Positions 51,846 through 63,516 of a stretch of DNA of 64,000 nt are shown piece by piece (positions within the stretch are counted from its first letter, which is position 1; each line of letters begins with the position of its first letter). Source of the stretch: Daucus carota subsp. sativus (Eukaryota > Streptophyta > Magnoliopsida > Apiales > Apiaceae); assembly GCF_001625215.2 (NCBI RefSeq), contig NC_030385.2, positions 46,153,598-46,217,597 of the forward strand, given 5' to 3'. The notes beneath the pieces are model-generated. The model was given only the letters and a program-made list of their open reading frames with translations, did not search any database and was not told the DNA's origin. Both the position numbers and the translations under genes were made by a program.

Positions 51846-52053
51846 CTTTGACTTTTGGCACACACTTTTAAGTGCTTTGACCGGGTAGTTAAAAATATTA
51901 TTTTTTAAAATTTGTTTTTCTAAATAATAATATATAATCAAAATATTTATTCAGAATTTTTTTTAAAAAAAAATAGTATTTTTAACTACCCGGTCAAATC
52001 ACTTAAAAGTGTGTGTCAAAAATCAAAACGTCATATAAAAAAAACAGAGAGAA
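51846..52053. mobile_element. Stowaway MITE, right fragment
   Basis: Continues the MITE begun at 42766. The arm CACACTTTTAAGTGCTTTGACC and its inverted partner GGTCAAATCACTTAAAAGTG surround an AT-rich loop. The right end ACGTCATATAAAAAAAACAG mirrors the left. A TA follows near 52054. Confidence 0.75.
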
Positions 52054-52608
52054 TATCTTTTTTAGAAAATAAGTCTTTAATTTTGTTCGACGTTCCGGGC
52101 CAGAAAATGGTTCTGCGTCGGCAACATCAAAGAAAAAAGAATTAAGATCGTCCCATGAAACTCACGTGTCTAGTCAACACATCAATTGTATGATTGCGTT
52201 TTGAGCAAAATCACCAAGAGGCAAGAGCCAATTGACCAGTATCTATCACATGAACTAATCTTTAATTAATTAACTTTAATCTCCATTAATAATTAGGTTA
52301 CATAGTTGAAATACACCTCAACAAGCACACACCTACTGGCTACTGATCACTAGTTTCTCCACATGACAGGTGGTGTTAATTCTGCGAACCCTTTCGGTTA
52401 CTTTTGGCAAAGTTTGTATATGTAAAGTATATCTCCTCCTGGTTGTATAGCACACTACACGAAGCAACCAAATATCTTGGTTTCACAAACATTTTTAAAA
52501 GTGTCACGGAGAATCCCACCAACCCTGCTTGTAGAGCCGGAGATATTTCTCTTCCCCTCCCGTTTTGTTTACAAATAGATTACTCAGTCTCTTTCCTTCG
52601 GTTATAAA

Positions 52609-52791
52609 CTCTGTTCTAAAAGTTGGTGATTAATCACGATTAATTACTGATTAATCTCATTATAAACTGATTAAATTTTCGATTAATCACCTATCAATCC
52701 GATTAATCCCTGATCAACTCAATTAATCTCCGATTAATTCTTGTTCCATAACTTCACCGATTAAATCTGATTCCCACTTTTTACAACACTG
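52609..52791. mobile_element. hAT-type MITE with exact 8-bp duplication
   Basis: A 183-bp element flanked by GTTATAAA on both sides (52601-52608, 52792-52799). Ends CTCTGTTCTAAAA and ACAACACTG. The interior is full of GATTAATC-type units, as in 25427-25778. Confidence 0.8.
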
Positions 52792-53345
52792 GTTATAAAT
52801 AAATTTTGACATGAAAATTAAGAAAAATATATAAGATTTTATCAAAAGAAGATAAATATACATATGAGATGGTACAATTTTTAGAATCTAAGGAATTATG
52901 TTGAAATTTGTAAAAATATATTAAATAATTTCATAAATTTCATTATTTTATAAAATTGAATTTTTTTAGAATGTCATCAAAATTTTAATGACTTTTAAAT
53001 AAATATCAATTAAAAATTCATAATTGTAACCGATTATGTCAAGATTTTAATATAATTTTTAGAATTTGAATTTAATAAAATAATTTAAAAATCTCAATTG
53101 AATATACCCCAGATATATAAAAGAGCATTGAGTCGAGTTTGAGTTATAATTTATTTTTCTCAAAATAATAAGACTAAATCGAGATTTCTTATTGAATGAA
53201 AATTATTATTTATAAGAATATTACTTACTGATAAACAAGCAACATAACAGGTGTGCTGCAGTTGTTAGTATTATAATTAACTTCATAGTTTTATGAATTA
53301 ACAACAATATCTTGAAATCTAATGAGCAAGAAAATTACTACTGTA

Positions 53346-53707
53346 CTCCCTCCGTCCCAATCATTTGTATACAAATGGCTGGGACACGGAAACCAAGAAA
53401 AAGTGTAAAAAATGAGTAAAGTTAGATGAAAAGTGAGTATAGTGGTGGGACCCATTTATATTTAATAATAGATTTGAGATAGTGGAAGAAAGTAGTGGGT
53501 GTAATAGTGTTTATATTATTATAGAATGGAGATAGTGGATGAAAGTAGTGGGTGTAATAGTGTTTATATTATTATAGAACGGAGATAGGGGAAGAAAGTA
53601 GTTGGTAAATGTTATTTTATATTATAAAAGTTACTACTTTTGGTATGTATACAATTGGTGGGATGTCCCAAAAAGGAAACTGTATACAATTCATTGGGAC
53701 GGAGGAG
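53346..53707. mobile_element. Stowaway MITE with internal tandem duplication
   Basis: Ends CTCCCTCCGTCCCAAT and ATTGGGACGGAGGAG (inverted) with TA on both sides. A block of about 56 bases (GAAAGTAGTGGGTGTAATAG to TATTATAGAA) occurs twice in a row. Confidence 0.85.
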
Positions 53708-55772
53708 TACGTGTTAGTGGCAAGTAGGTGGTCAATTGGTCATATTCTCAGTCGACCATTTATACTTTATTATTAGAATAATGAAGATATTGGAATTGTC
53801 AATTGCACATGCAACAAAAGGCCTGATGGCAGAGATGACATCTTCTTAGATATTTATCAGTTTCCTTAGATATTTCTCTCTGGTCTAGCTATTATATTAA
53901 CGGAATAATAGGCAAATTAAATATCATTTTGACATATATTTCATATGAAATGACATAATTTGAATATAATTTTAAGATTTTAATTTTATATTAGTGGAAG
54001 TTTCGACTTGAAATGAAAATTCAAATTCGATTTTTTTAATCGAAATATATCATTTAATCAAATATATAATTTTAAGTGAAAGTTAAGTTTCAAAACATGT
54101 TTTATGATAATAAAACTTCCCAGTCTGAAAAAATATAATAAAATTTCACATATTATTCTATTAATACATTAAATTTTGAAATAGTGAATAAAAGGACACA
54201 GAGTCAGAATTATAGAATATTCGGCTATCTTTTCCAATAATGCAATCTCAATTAATTTAGATATTTATATTGAAAGAGGATATATATTATATTTAGATTA
54301 ATAAAATGATAATTTTGATTAAATAAAATAACATAAAAATTTAACAAAATAAAACAGCTGAATCACTTAAATCATGTTTAGATACTTGCAAACGTATATA
54401 TACCTAAATGTGAAATCCATGTCACATGTCTATGAATCTTTAGATATTTATACTATATACATCCACCTGATCACAATAAATACAAAAATTGGAATTTAAG
54501 AAGAAATAATTTAGCTTCTACAAGTGTATAACTCACAAAAACCACTAGCCTAAAAATATCCAAATATTCCAAGAAAATATCCCAAACTTTCATTAAATAA
54601 TTAAGAAAAGTGAGCAAGTGGGACCCAAGACACTAGTGGGGACCTAATTTCATATTCAAGAAAGTGACAGGGGCCCACCTCACAACTCCTACCAGCTCTT
54701 TCTCTTCTACACTTTTTGGACATGATAGATATTTATTATAAGATGGTGCACACTGCCAAAACTAGTTTTCAAAACATCAAACACCTCAGACTTTATATCA
54801 AAAAGATGGACACAGAATTGTAGAATACAGATACAAAAGTCTGCTCTTTTCTCTCAGCTTTGTGGGCTCTCTCTAGTTGCTTCAAAGTGGTAAATTTATG
54901 ATTATGAGATTTTGGTCTTGTGCTTTGTTGTTGATTCTTATGTGGGTTTGTGTTTTCTTGATTAAATTTGTAGTCTTGTGCTATTTTTTTCTAGATTTAC
55001 TTTTAAAGTTTGGATTTTTTCTATATATCAAGTGTTTCTGATGTTGTGGCCGTTGATTTTTACTCTATGACTCTATGTTGTTGTGGATAAATCTTTTTTT
55101 TGCTCAAGCCTTGTGCTGATTTCATGTTTATCTTGCTTTGGTCTTATCTAGTTTTGCTTTTTAATAATCAGTTTGCATGTTGTAAAGATATAGATTAGAT
55201 TGTAGTTGTCAAAGAAATGGAACTGTGTTTAGCAAAATGATAATAAGAAAAAGAACTGGAGTTTTCTTATAGTTTTATTTTGATTGTTTCTCAGAATTGT
55301 ATTTGTGGTTGTTCGTGATTCTTGCTGGTTTTGTGATTGCCCCGAGTCTTTATATTTCATAGAATTATAGTACTTCATATTTGGATTCCAGATGCACTTA
55401 TTGTGTCACTACAGTATATGTTATCTAAAGTTACTATATGTCAGTTTATTTAAAGTCTTGACTTTTGAGACTGCTAAATTTTCTGATTAATTGCAGTGAG
55501 AATGATTTTACACATAAATGACCTTTTCTTTCATCTTCTGGTGTATGATACTAGTATTGTTAAGGCTGTCTTTACTGTTATTGATTGTGTTCGCCTTTCG
55601 ATGCAGGCTGCTTTACGGTAGAGCAGAGACAGAATTGGTTCTTGTTGGTAGCATAGAAGTTGCTGAGAAGGTTTATCCAGGAAACTAACTCTTTCAAGCA
55701 GTTTATTTAGGAGATTACTTTCGGTTGGTTGTGAATTTTGATCTGGGGGGAAATTTTAGCTAAATTGTGAAT

Positions 55773-58746
55773 ATGGGTTATATGTGTGATTTCTGTGGGG
55801 AACAAAGATCAATGGTGTACTGTCGGTCGGATGCAGCCTGCTTATGTTTGTCCTGTGACCGCAGTGTGCATTCTGCAAATGCACTTTCACGGCGCCATTC
55901 CAGAACACTTGTGTGTGAAAGATGCAACTTGCAGCCTGCATTTGTTAGATGCGTTGAGGAAAACTTATCTTTTTGTCAGAATTGTGATTGGAAGGCACAT
56001 GGTAGCTCTAATTCCGGCACTGCACATAGGACACAAGCCGTCAATTCCTATGCTGGCTGCCCATCTGCTGCTGAACTGTCTAATATCTGGTCTTTTCTCT
56101 TGGATCTTCCTTCAGTTGTTGATTCAACTTGTGAACAGGGTATCGGTTCCATGAGCATTGATGATAAGAGTCATGCAAACTTCGGAACTCCAATGGGAAG
56201 CAACAATCAAGCAGATCTATGTATTGGTGCCGGTAACTTAAAATATGGAAATAAGTCAAACTTATGGAAAGGTTCTTCTGTGGCTAAAGCTGACAAGAAG
56301 AGAGCTAATGGAGACCAGCAAAATGAATCTGCAAAAGTTACAGCTACAAAGGTAAAAAAAATTTGGGAACAATGATTTGTTAAATTACATATTGTTGGGT
56401 CAATGGTAATCTAGCATGTAATATATGTTTTGCCTCTAGCACTTCAGCAGTACTTTTTACCAAATGTATCATTATGCTTTAGCACCCTAATGCTTACTTT
56501 TGTATCTTTAGCACCCAAATCTTTACTCATCGTCGTCGGCATCTAGCATCTTTTTTGTCTTTATCACACGTGTGTGTTTGTTTCATGGGAAGGAAGATAA
56601 TAATAATCTGACACATCAAAAAAATTGCTAAAATGTAAATGTACAAGAGGAATATGATAGTTTTAATGAATTTAGATAGCAAAGCAGTAGTAGAGGTGAT
56701 TTACAGCAAAAGTTGGGTGCTAGAGATACCAAGTAAAACCCCCAAAACAAGAAAATAGACTATCCTGGCATTTCAAACTATTATTTTTCAATCTCCTTGA
56801 TAGATTATGCATCTGTAGTTGAGTTAAATAGTAGCCTAGATGACAGCCGAAAGCAAAGGTTTGTTTTATCTTCACATGATCCTACAGTTTTATTACTTTT
56901 CTCATTCTAGTTAATGCGACTCAGCCAAGAAGCACTATATTATATCACCTTGAGACTTTGGCACAGGAATGTATTCTGAAGTAGAGATAAGTATGCAGCT
57001 CTCTAGCTGATTACAGTGTAGCCCTGTCTTCCACAGGGAATTGATTTATTTGTTTCAGGATTGTCACTGCCTCTCTTACCCCTTTATTTCTAACACTTTG
57101 TGTTATGAACATGTAGATAGGATTATCTGGAGCAAAAGAGCTTAATTTTCGTGAAGATGATGACTACTATGAGGACTTCAATATGGATGAACTCGACTTG
57201 AATATTGAGAAATATGAAGAACTCTTTGGTGTTGGCCATAACGATCCCCAACATCTTTTCAACGATGATGGAATTGATAGTTTGTTTGAAATGAAGGGGA
57301 ATGGTGCCAATTCAAATTGCCAGGAGGCATATATTGCTGAGGTCTTTTTTTTGGTCAAATGCTGAATTGTTTAAAATTTAAATAAACCTTTTAATCTTTG
57401 CTATACCTTACACTAATATCTTTTTTGCAGTGTGTTTTGCTAACATAGCTTACCATATTTCTTCCATCTGGAAACACATTCAAAATTTACTGATCTTTCA
57501 ACCACTTTTAAAATTGATAAATATTCTGCTTAAACTACAGTCTTCTGTTGGAGATAGTTGCGTAGGTCTCTACTCATTGGTTGTCCTGATAGATTTTTAG
57601 ACTTCACTTGTAATTCCTCTAGTTCCGACAACCGTAGTGCTTAAAAGCTGTATCACATAACTGGTCAATCAAAAGTTCCTGTATTGTGTGGCCTACGTTT
57701 GCATCATTTAGTAACTTTACCCAGGGGCTGTATATTGTTCATTAACTCTCATCTGCCCGTTAATTTATTCTTCCACCTAGAACAAGAAAACTCCTGTTAA
57801 ATGTTGACACAAAGCTTCACATATGATTTACTCCTTTATTTGGATGTTTCTGATAACTTGTATTATTTATGTATGTCGTCAGTTTAAGAGATGTATCAAG
57901 TGTCTAATAAGATGTCACAAGTTTGTATGTTCAGCATCTTGTCGCTCTGATATTTAACAGTTTGTATGGATTATATATGTTCAACATTAACTAAGATATA
58001 CTTACCATCACTTCTTATTTCCAGGGATCATCAGTTGGATTGGAAAATATAGCACAGCCCGCTGACAGCAATGCTGCATCTGCTGATTCCATAATAAGCT
58101 GCAAGACAGAACCAAATGCTTACTTTGCAAGACAAACCTCCAATCTGTCATTTTCGGGTCTCACTGGAGACAGCAGCACTGGTGAATATCAAGATTGTGG
58201 GGCCTCTCCAATGCTTGTTATGGGAGAGCCGCCGCCATGGTGTACTCCCGAAAGTTCATTGGCTTCAAGTACCAGGAGTAGTGCTGTCCAGCGTTACAAG
58301 GACAAAAAGAAGACACGAAAGTAAGTTTACTGTGATACATTTTCCAATATTTATCAAGCTGAACTATATTTTACTAACTTCCGCAAATAAACCATATTTC
58401 ATAACTTTTGATTGCTGTCGCATGCAGTCATCTAAGATGTTATAATTCTGTCTATTTTCGTATATTGGGGTTTCAACTCTCAATTCACATGAGTAGGGCC
58501 TTTATAGATCTGACATGAAGTGTGTCAGGTGTTGTCTTTATATATAAATTTTGTAATTTTATTATTTAATTCTGTATTCTTCTAAACTTCAACCATCTAA
58601 AATTCAACGTTTGTAGGTTTGAAAAGAGAGTGAGGTATGCTACAAGGAAGGCAAGAGCAGATGTAAGAAAGCGTGTGAAAGGCCGTTTTGTGAAGGCTGG
58701 TGATGCTTTTGATTATGATCCTTTGAGCCAAACGCGAAGCTTCTGA
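55773..58746 (+). CDS. COL9: CONSTANS-like zinc finger protein, COL9/COL10-like (BBX group)
   Basis: B-box/CCT transcription regulator of photoperiodic flowering and light responses; Arabidopsis COL9 represses CO and delays flowering. Coding exons: 55773-56351, 57117-57341, 58025-58320 and 58617-58746 (409 residues). The start is [17 protein letters not shown], with the ATG at 55773. B-box 1 covers about residues 5-47 (Cys5, Cys8, [12 protein letters not shown]). B-box 2 covers about 48-90 ([22 protein letters not shown]). The middle is acidic ([25 protein letters not shown]) with [11 protein letters not shown] and SLSFSG-like blocks conserved in COL9/10. The CCT domain (about 355-398, [37 protein letters not shown]) is split by the last intron, as is usual. 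The C-terminus is SQTRSF. Likely clock- and light-regulated, but no site was mapped. Confidence 0.94.
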
Positions 58747-59510
58747 AGTGAAATCAATACCTTAAGTTCGAGGAATGACTGATCAATGTCAAGTTGGAAG
58801 ACCTGTCATAACTAATATTACTTGGGAATGGATGACACTGATCATTATGTCCTCACTTAAGAGTAAAGCAGATCAGTACATCACAAGGGGAATATTAGCA
58901 TTAAGTTATAACTAGGAATATTAAGAATTGTTCTAGACCGTGGATAATGTAAAGTTTGCATGTGAACCTTTTTGCTGTGTAGGAACCAGAGGTTTTGTCA
59001 AGCTCGACAGAGTTCCTAGTCTCCTGGTTTCTCGTTTTGATATGGACCTGTACATCCTGCTCGTTGCAGATCTATGAACTTCATGACTTGGCGTGACGAG
59101 CAGCCAATTCAGTTGTGAGGTCTGGCATGAAGATTTTGTCGTGTAGCATACTATAATGTGTCAATTTTTGCATGTCCTACATGCTTGATCAGTATATAAG
59201 CATCCAAAAACATGACCATTGATGCCAGAATGTGGTAATGTATCGTAAACTTTTGCCTTTCGCTTAACATAGCCTATATTATGAACCGCTTTTGGATCAT
59301 AGGTCTTACAGAGCATTCACATATTGCATTATCTGCTTTAGAACTTTGTTAGATTGTTAGAAGTTCTTAACCTCATTGTGCATCTGGGTTTTCTGAATCA
59401 GAGTTGTTCCTTTAGTACAAGTGTACAACTATTCACCTCTCTAAGCAAGCAACTCTGACTTCAAAATTACACATTCTGCAGTTGCTAAACGTCTCTGCTG
59501 CAGAAGCCTG

Positions 59511-59722
59511 TGCATATCAGTCTGTTTAGACCGCATACTCCGTCTGTTCGAATTTTATCAAAAACAAGACGGGTGTACAAGCATATCAGTCACTGCATAT
59601 TCCGTCTATTTATCAAAAACAAGACCTATTTATCAAAAACAAGACGGATGTACAAGCATATCAGTCTACTAATACTGCAAATTCCGTCTATTTATCAAAA
59701 CAAGACGGGTGCACAAGTGTGT
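59511..59722. repeat. Imperfect tandem repeat, about three units
   Basis: Unit of about 65-70 bases: CATATCAGTC, then a variable part, CCGTCTATTTATCAAAAACA and AGACGG(G/A)TG.ACAAG. The second unit also has an extra TATTTATCAAAAACAAGAC. It lies about 0.8 kb past the COL9-like stop. Confidence 0.8.
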
Positions 59723-60084
59723 TTAATTATAAAAAAATGGGATAAAACTCCACCTCTCCTCTGCCTCTATCTGCATTGCACATGGAGATGGGAATATAAT
59801 CTTGCCTAGCTTCTTCATCGCCTCAGAACAAGGGATTTGGTAGCTAGTGTACATTTAATTAAACAAATATAGTAATTCTAATTATTCCTTTCAAATTCTC
59901 ACACGCATGCATTATCAGGCTCACTCAAATAAAAAAAAAACAAAATACTACTTTCGTCACAAAAATTAAAATAAATCACTACTAGTAGTTTCAAGTCAGA
60001 TAAATTCGAAAACTACAACAACAGTTCAATCAAGAATAGCTCTCATTCCTTAAAAAAGAAAAAGAAAAAAGAATAGCACTCATT

Positions 60085-60221
60085 GAGCACGATTGGATAG
60101 CCTACCGGTGGATTTACCCTCTGTTGTCCCGAGGCACCCGGATTCGACTCTGGCTCACCCCAAGAATTATTGGAACAGATTCTAAATTGTAAGGCATATA
60201 AGCCTGCATTGTTAAAAAAAA
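60085..60221 (+). repeat. tRNA-derived SINE with target duplication
   Basis: GAGCACGATTGGATAGCCTA (box A region), GGATTCGACTC (box B), then AAGCCTGCATTG-like sequence and an A tract. It is flanked by AATAGCACTCATT / AATAACACTCATT (13 bp, one mismatch). Same family as 37869-37974. Confidence 0.85.
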
Positions 60222-60340
60222 AATAACACTCATTAAAATTATATTGAATATTGATATCTACTTCTTTTCCGCTAAATTCGTAATTGCGGAAAACAGAAAC
60301 TCCAACAAATCTAAAATTTAGTGAACTTTCTAATAGTAAG

Positions 60341-60473
60341 GGTTGGTTCAGCTGGTTAAAGAGATGACATGTATCCTCTTGGTCACAGGTTCGACTCCCG
60401 AAGGGAGCATAATTTGTGATTATGATTCCGGGATTGCGGCTGCGGGTTCCTACGTTAAAAAAAAAAAAAAAAA
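60341..60473 (+). repeat. tRNA-derived SINE, second family
   Basis: GGTTGGTTCAGCTGGTTAAAG (box A region), AGGTTCGACTCCCG (box B, 60388-60398 core), GGGATTGCGGCTGCGGGTTC and a run of 17 A. A degenerate copy is at 22337-22420. Confidence 0.8.
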
Positions 60474-61668
60474 TATCTGGAGAGAAAGCAATATAGTGCA
60501 GGAAGTTTCTAGGAACGTAATCTGGAAAGAGATCAGATGGATGCATATAAAAGGCCAATTTTAATTTATTGAAATGCTCCTTTTAAATACTGGCACGTAT
60601 TAATCTCTTTTTTAGTGGACGAGGAATTGATAGTTCCATTGACAGATTAGGGTTTTCATGCTTTCACGCGGATTCCAAAAGCTTTTGGAAAATTTAACCA
60701 ATTACGTAGGGAGAAAAATTTGATACGAAATAAAATAATTTCAAATGATATCTTTCTTGCTACTCTCGCGTAATTTTGATGAAAAAGGTACGAAAACGGC
60801 CAATAATTATTTTCTCGATTATTTAATGGGATGTAAATTTAAAAAATCTCGAGAGACGTTATATATAAACTCAATCATACATTCATGCCAGCACTGCCTC
60901 ATCCAGACAACTATTTTGTGCTATCTATTTAGTGATTTAGTGATTTCTTTGAATATAATTTACATGTAATCTTCTTCTCCTGCCAATTCTTCTAAACATC
61001 TGTTCAAGTTCTTGAAGAACAGCCCTGTAACTGTGAGTATCTTTTCTTTAACTTCTTTTGTGTTTTATTGTGTGATTTTGATCATTTTTCTATTTTTGGT
61101 CACTTGTCCTGGATAGATACATGTAAAAGTTACAATCTTTTTGTTCTTCTCAATCTCAAAGGTGTCAAGGTGTTGTTAGAATATACTCTATGATCCCGTT
61201 AAATCCTTCTCCTAATATTACGAGGTTTTAAGAGAACAGATAAATTAAGATGGGTAGTTATACGCTTCAAGTGTTCCTGTAGAAACTGATTAGTCCACCG
61301 ATTAGAAACCAGTGTTTTTTCCGAATTGTCTCCTGTTTGTCTGTCGATAAACAAGTCCCAATTCTTGTTAACTGTTGTGTTTCTATTTGGTGCTGGATGT
61401 TATCCGGACTCGGCTAAAAGTGTCCAACGTTGATACATGGACTCGATAATAATTTGAAAATTTTACATACCATATCCGAGTGAGTGTCCGACATGGGTAT
61501 TCGAGACAGAATGAAGAGTCCGGGTAAGATAGGTGCGTATACGAGGACCAGAATCATCAGATACATTTGTGACTCTATTGAGCTATTTTCAGGTCCACAC
61601 TTATTTATTTTGCTCTGTAATCGTGAACTTACATATTCAGTTATGCTGATCAGGTTTCCGAATCAAAC

Positions 61669-62133
61669 ATGGGACTTTCGCATTTCCCAGATCCAGCTGA
61701 TGCAGGATTGCTATGCATAATTCTGGTAAACGCGGTTAAATACATCTCTACAATGAAGGAAATAGTCCGGTTTATACTTCAGACTATAGGCATCCGTATC
61801 GTATCATGGGAAGAATACAACATGACTGAGAGCGCCTTGAACTCGATAGAATGTCATCAAAGCTCCTCAGAAGTCTCTATTGCAGAGTTTCGTACCCGGA
61901 TACCTGCAATGCACTATGATTCTCTGTGTCCCAAGCAACTAGACCATGACTGTTCTGTTTGCTTGACGAATTTCAGACCGAAGGCAGTGATAAACCATCT
62001 ATCCTGTGGCCATGTTTTTCATAAGGTCTGCGTGGAGAAGTGGCTGAAATATCAAAAGGTTACCTGCCCTAACTGCAGGACTAATATGATGCCCCAAGTA
62101 GATGAAGCAGAAGGCGATACTTGCCCAATGTGA
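61669..62133 (+). CDS. RING-H2 E3 ubiquitin ligase, XERICO-like
   Basis: A single-exon coding region of 154 residues. The N-terminus MGLSHFPDPADAGLLCIILV, followed by a hydrophobic segment to about residue 45, matches XERICO and related small RING proteins, where it serves as membrane anchor. The C-terminal RING-H2 domain has Cys95, Cys98, Cys113, His115, His118, Cys121, Cys133 and Cys136 (C-x2-C-x14-C-x-H-x2-H-x2-C-x11-C-x2-C), so all eight zinc ligands are present. XERICO in Arabidopsis acts in abscisic acid accumulation and drought response; the same role here is inference. The start is the first ATG of the conserved MGL motif. The frame upstream is not conserved and shows a splice-acceptor-like CAG at 61653. 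Confidence 0.9.
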   Translation: MGLSHFPDPADAGLLCIILVNAVKYISTMKEIVRFILQTIGIRIVSWEEYNMTESALNSIECHQSSSEVSIAEFRTRIPAMHYDSLCPKQLDHDCSVCLTNFRPKAVINHLSCGHVFHKVCVEKWLKYQKVTCPNCRTNMMPQVDEAEGDTCPM

Positions 62134-62608
62134 TTATGTGAGTGATTCGGTTGCTGGACACTTTGATGTCCAGCTTCGTAGTTCTTAGGTACTTTGTAAG
62201 TAAATCTGGTGTCGTATTTGTGCCAGCTTTTTGCCATGGTCTAATTGAGTCTTTGTTATATTGTAAATATACATGTAAACTATGTAATTATTCCTTAAAG
62301 TAATGCTGATCTTGATTTATGAGCATCTGAACTGTGCCTTGTTCCATAGCATATATATAAACTATATGAGTAGACAGTATCAGACGTATAAAGAACATCG
62401 GAATTTGGTACTTTGTAAAAGGCCAGAACAACTACATGGTGATGATGATAACAGTGAATCATCAGTAACAAGTCCTGAATGGTGAGACTCTCTGTGGTTG
62501 CTAAGTTGGCTAGTAAAACAAATGTAAACAAAAATTATCATCATATGTCCATAGTCACACACAATATACGATATGATTCCCCTGCAAAATTTATGCAGCT
62601 TCGACATG
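62134..62608. other. Convergent 3' region
   Basis: Between the stop codons of the RING gene and the small minus-strand gene. A/T-rich 3' UTR sequence, nothing else recognised. Confidence 0.55.
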
Positions 62609-62902
62609 CTAAGCCTGTAATGCACCAGGTTTATCGGCCAGCATAGACAGCTTGGATCCAACAGACATGCTGGTTCGTGCAAGAGAGTTCCTATGAATGC
62701 GGCATCTGAAAGAACCTGGATGATTTGTTGGCGAGCACAAGCAGTTTGGTTTTATGCTTGCTGGTTTTTGTTCACCTCTGGGTTTTGTTTGTGAAGCCAA
62801 TTGTGAGGAGTTTCTCAGGGGCTCCCCTCGGAGATTTGAAACAGATATACTTGGACTCGGTTTCACATGTAGTTCTCTGATCCTTTGTTGTTGCGTACCC
62901 AT
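62609..62902 (-). CDS. Small serine-rich-related protein with CSPTxHPGSFRC motif
   Basis: A 97-residue protein starting MGTQQQRIRELHVK. The motif CLCSPTNHPGSFRCRIHR (about residues 55-72) is the hallmark of a plant family annotated as serine-rich protein-related, whose molecular role is not known. A basic, serine-containing N-terminal part precedes it, and a short tail (GSKLSMLADKPGALQA) follows. No signal peptide or membrane helix. The start is the first ATG; the frame above it was not traced further. The motif makes this a real gene rather than a chance ORF. Confidence 0.78.
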   Translation of the reverse strand: MGTQQQRIRELHVKPSPSISVSNLRGEPLRNSSQLASQTKPRGEQKPASIKPNCLCSPTNHPGSFRCRIHRNSLARTSMSVGSKLSMLADKPGALQA

Positions 62903-63516
62903 ATGGCAATGCTTCTCTGATCAACTGCAGGAACGGATAAACAATAAAGGCAAGAAAAAGAAACTGAGAAACGGAGAGAAAAGATTTGCAGAATCACCTG
63001 GCTGAAATTCAAGATTAATAATAATGCAACTTCTGCAAATTGTTCCTCTCTCTCTCCTTTCTGTTAGCCTGGAGATATGAAAGGAGACAGAAAGCAAAAC
63101 ATTCACCTCAAGGCCTACTTTCGTGTTATATATTCGTCGATGTATTTGAATCTTTTCTGTTTGCTATTTGAGGTTATGCTAAACCCTTCAATTTGCACCA
63201 CAAATCCTCTTACTTATTTTAGAAAAATCTCATTTCTGGTTACCCCTCTCTAATTATATTCTGAAACTTCCATTCACAGAGTCCATGATTTCTGAGCTAT
63301 ACTATAGCTAAAACATGTGTGATCAAGACTCAAATATCAGAGCAGTATGTATCCAAAGAAGCTTACAGACAGTAACATAGCATTGATGTTCTGCACTGGA
63401 TCTCATAGAACAATGGTTATTGTATATTAGTGTTCCTCACACATTATTACTAAATTGTCTGTTGAAAAATTTAAAAGTGAAGGCCAAACAAATTTGATAA
63501 GCTTCATAAATTTTTG
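62903..63516. other. Intergenic between two minus-strand genes
   Basis: The left part is the promoter and 5' UTR of the small CSPT gene, with a CT-rich tract near 63037-63060. The right part is the 3' UTR of the PADRE gene. No ORF is supported. Confidence 0.55.

Larger units (their letters stand above)
52054..55772. other. Intergenic and COL9-like upstream region
   Basis: Holds an hAT MITE (52609-52791), a Stowaway MITE (53346-53707) and a possible decayed relative of the 27007 element (52930-53110). Otherwise AT-rich. From about 54800 it becomes the COL9-like 5' UTR, with a likely leader intron from 54890 (GTAAAT) to 55606 (ATGCAG), placed upstream of the start codon. Confidence 0.55.
58747..61668. 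other. Intergenic between COL9-like and XERICO-like genes
   Basis: Contains the COL9-like 3' UTR, a tandem repeat (59511-59722) and two SINEs. On the right is the probable 5' UTR of the RING gene with an intron, tentatively 61033 (GTGAGTAT) to 61653 (GATCAG). Other ORFs here are SINE or antisense by-products. Confidence 0.55.

Noticed and set aside
60388-60398. Possible tRNA gene suggested by the GGTTCGACTCC box
   Set aside because: No cloverleaf can be formed; the box A/B pair with a 3' A tract identifies a SINE.
60043-60558. 171-codon minus-strand ORF
   Set aside because: It runs antisense through two SINEs and their poly-A tails (poly-Phe in translation).
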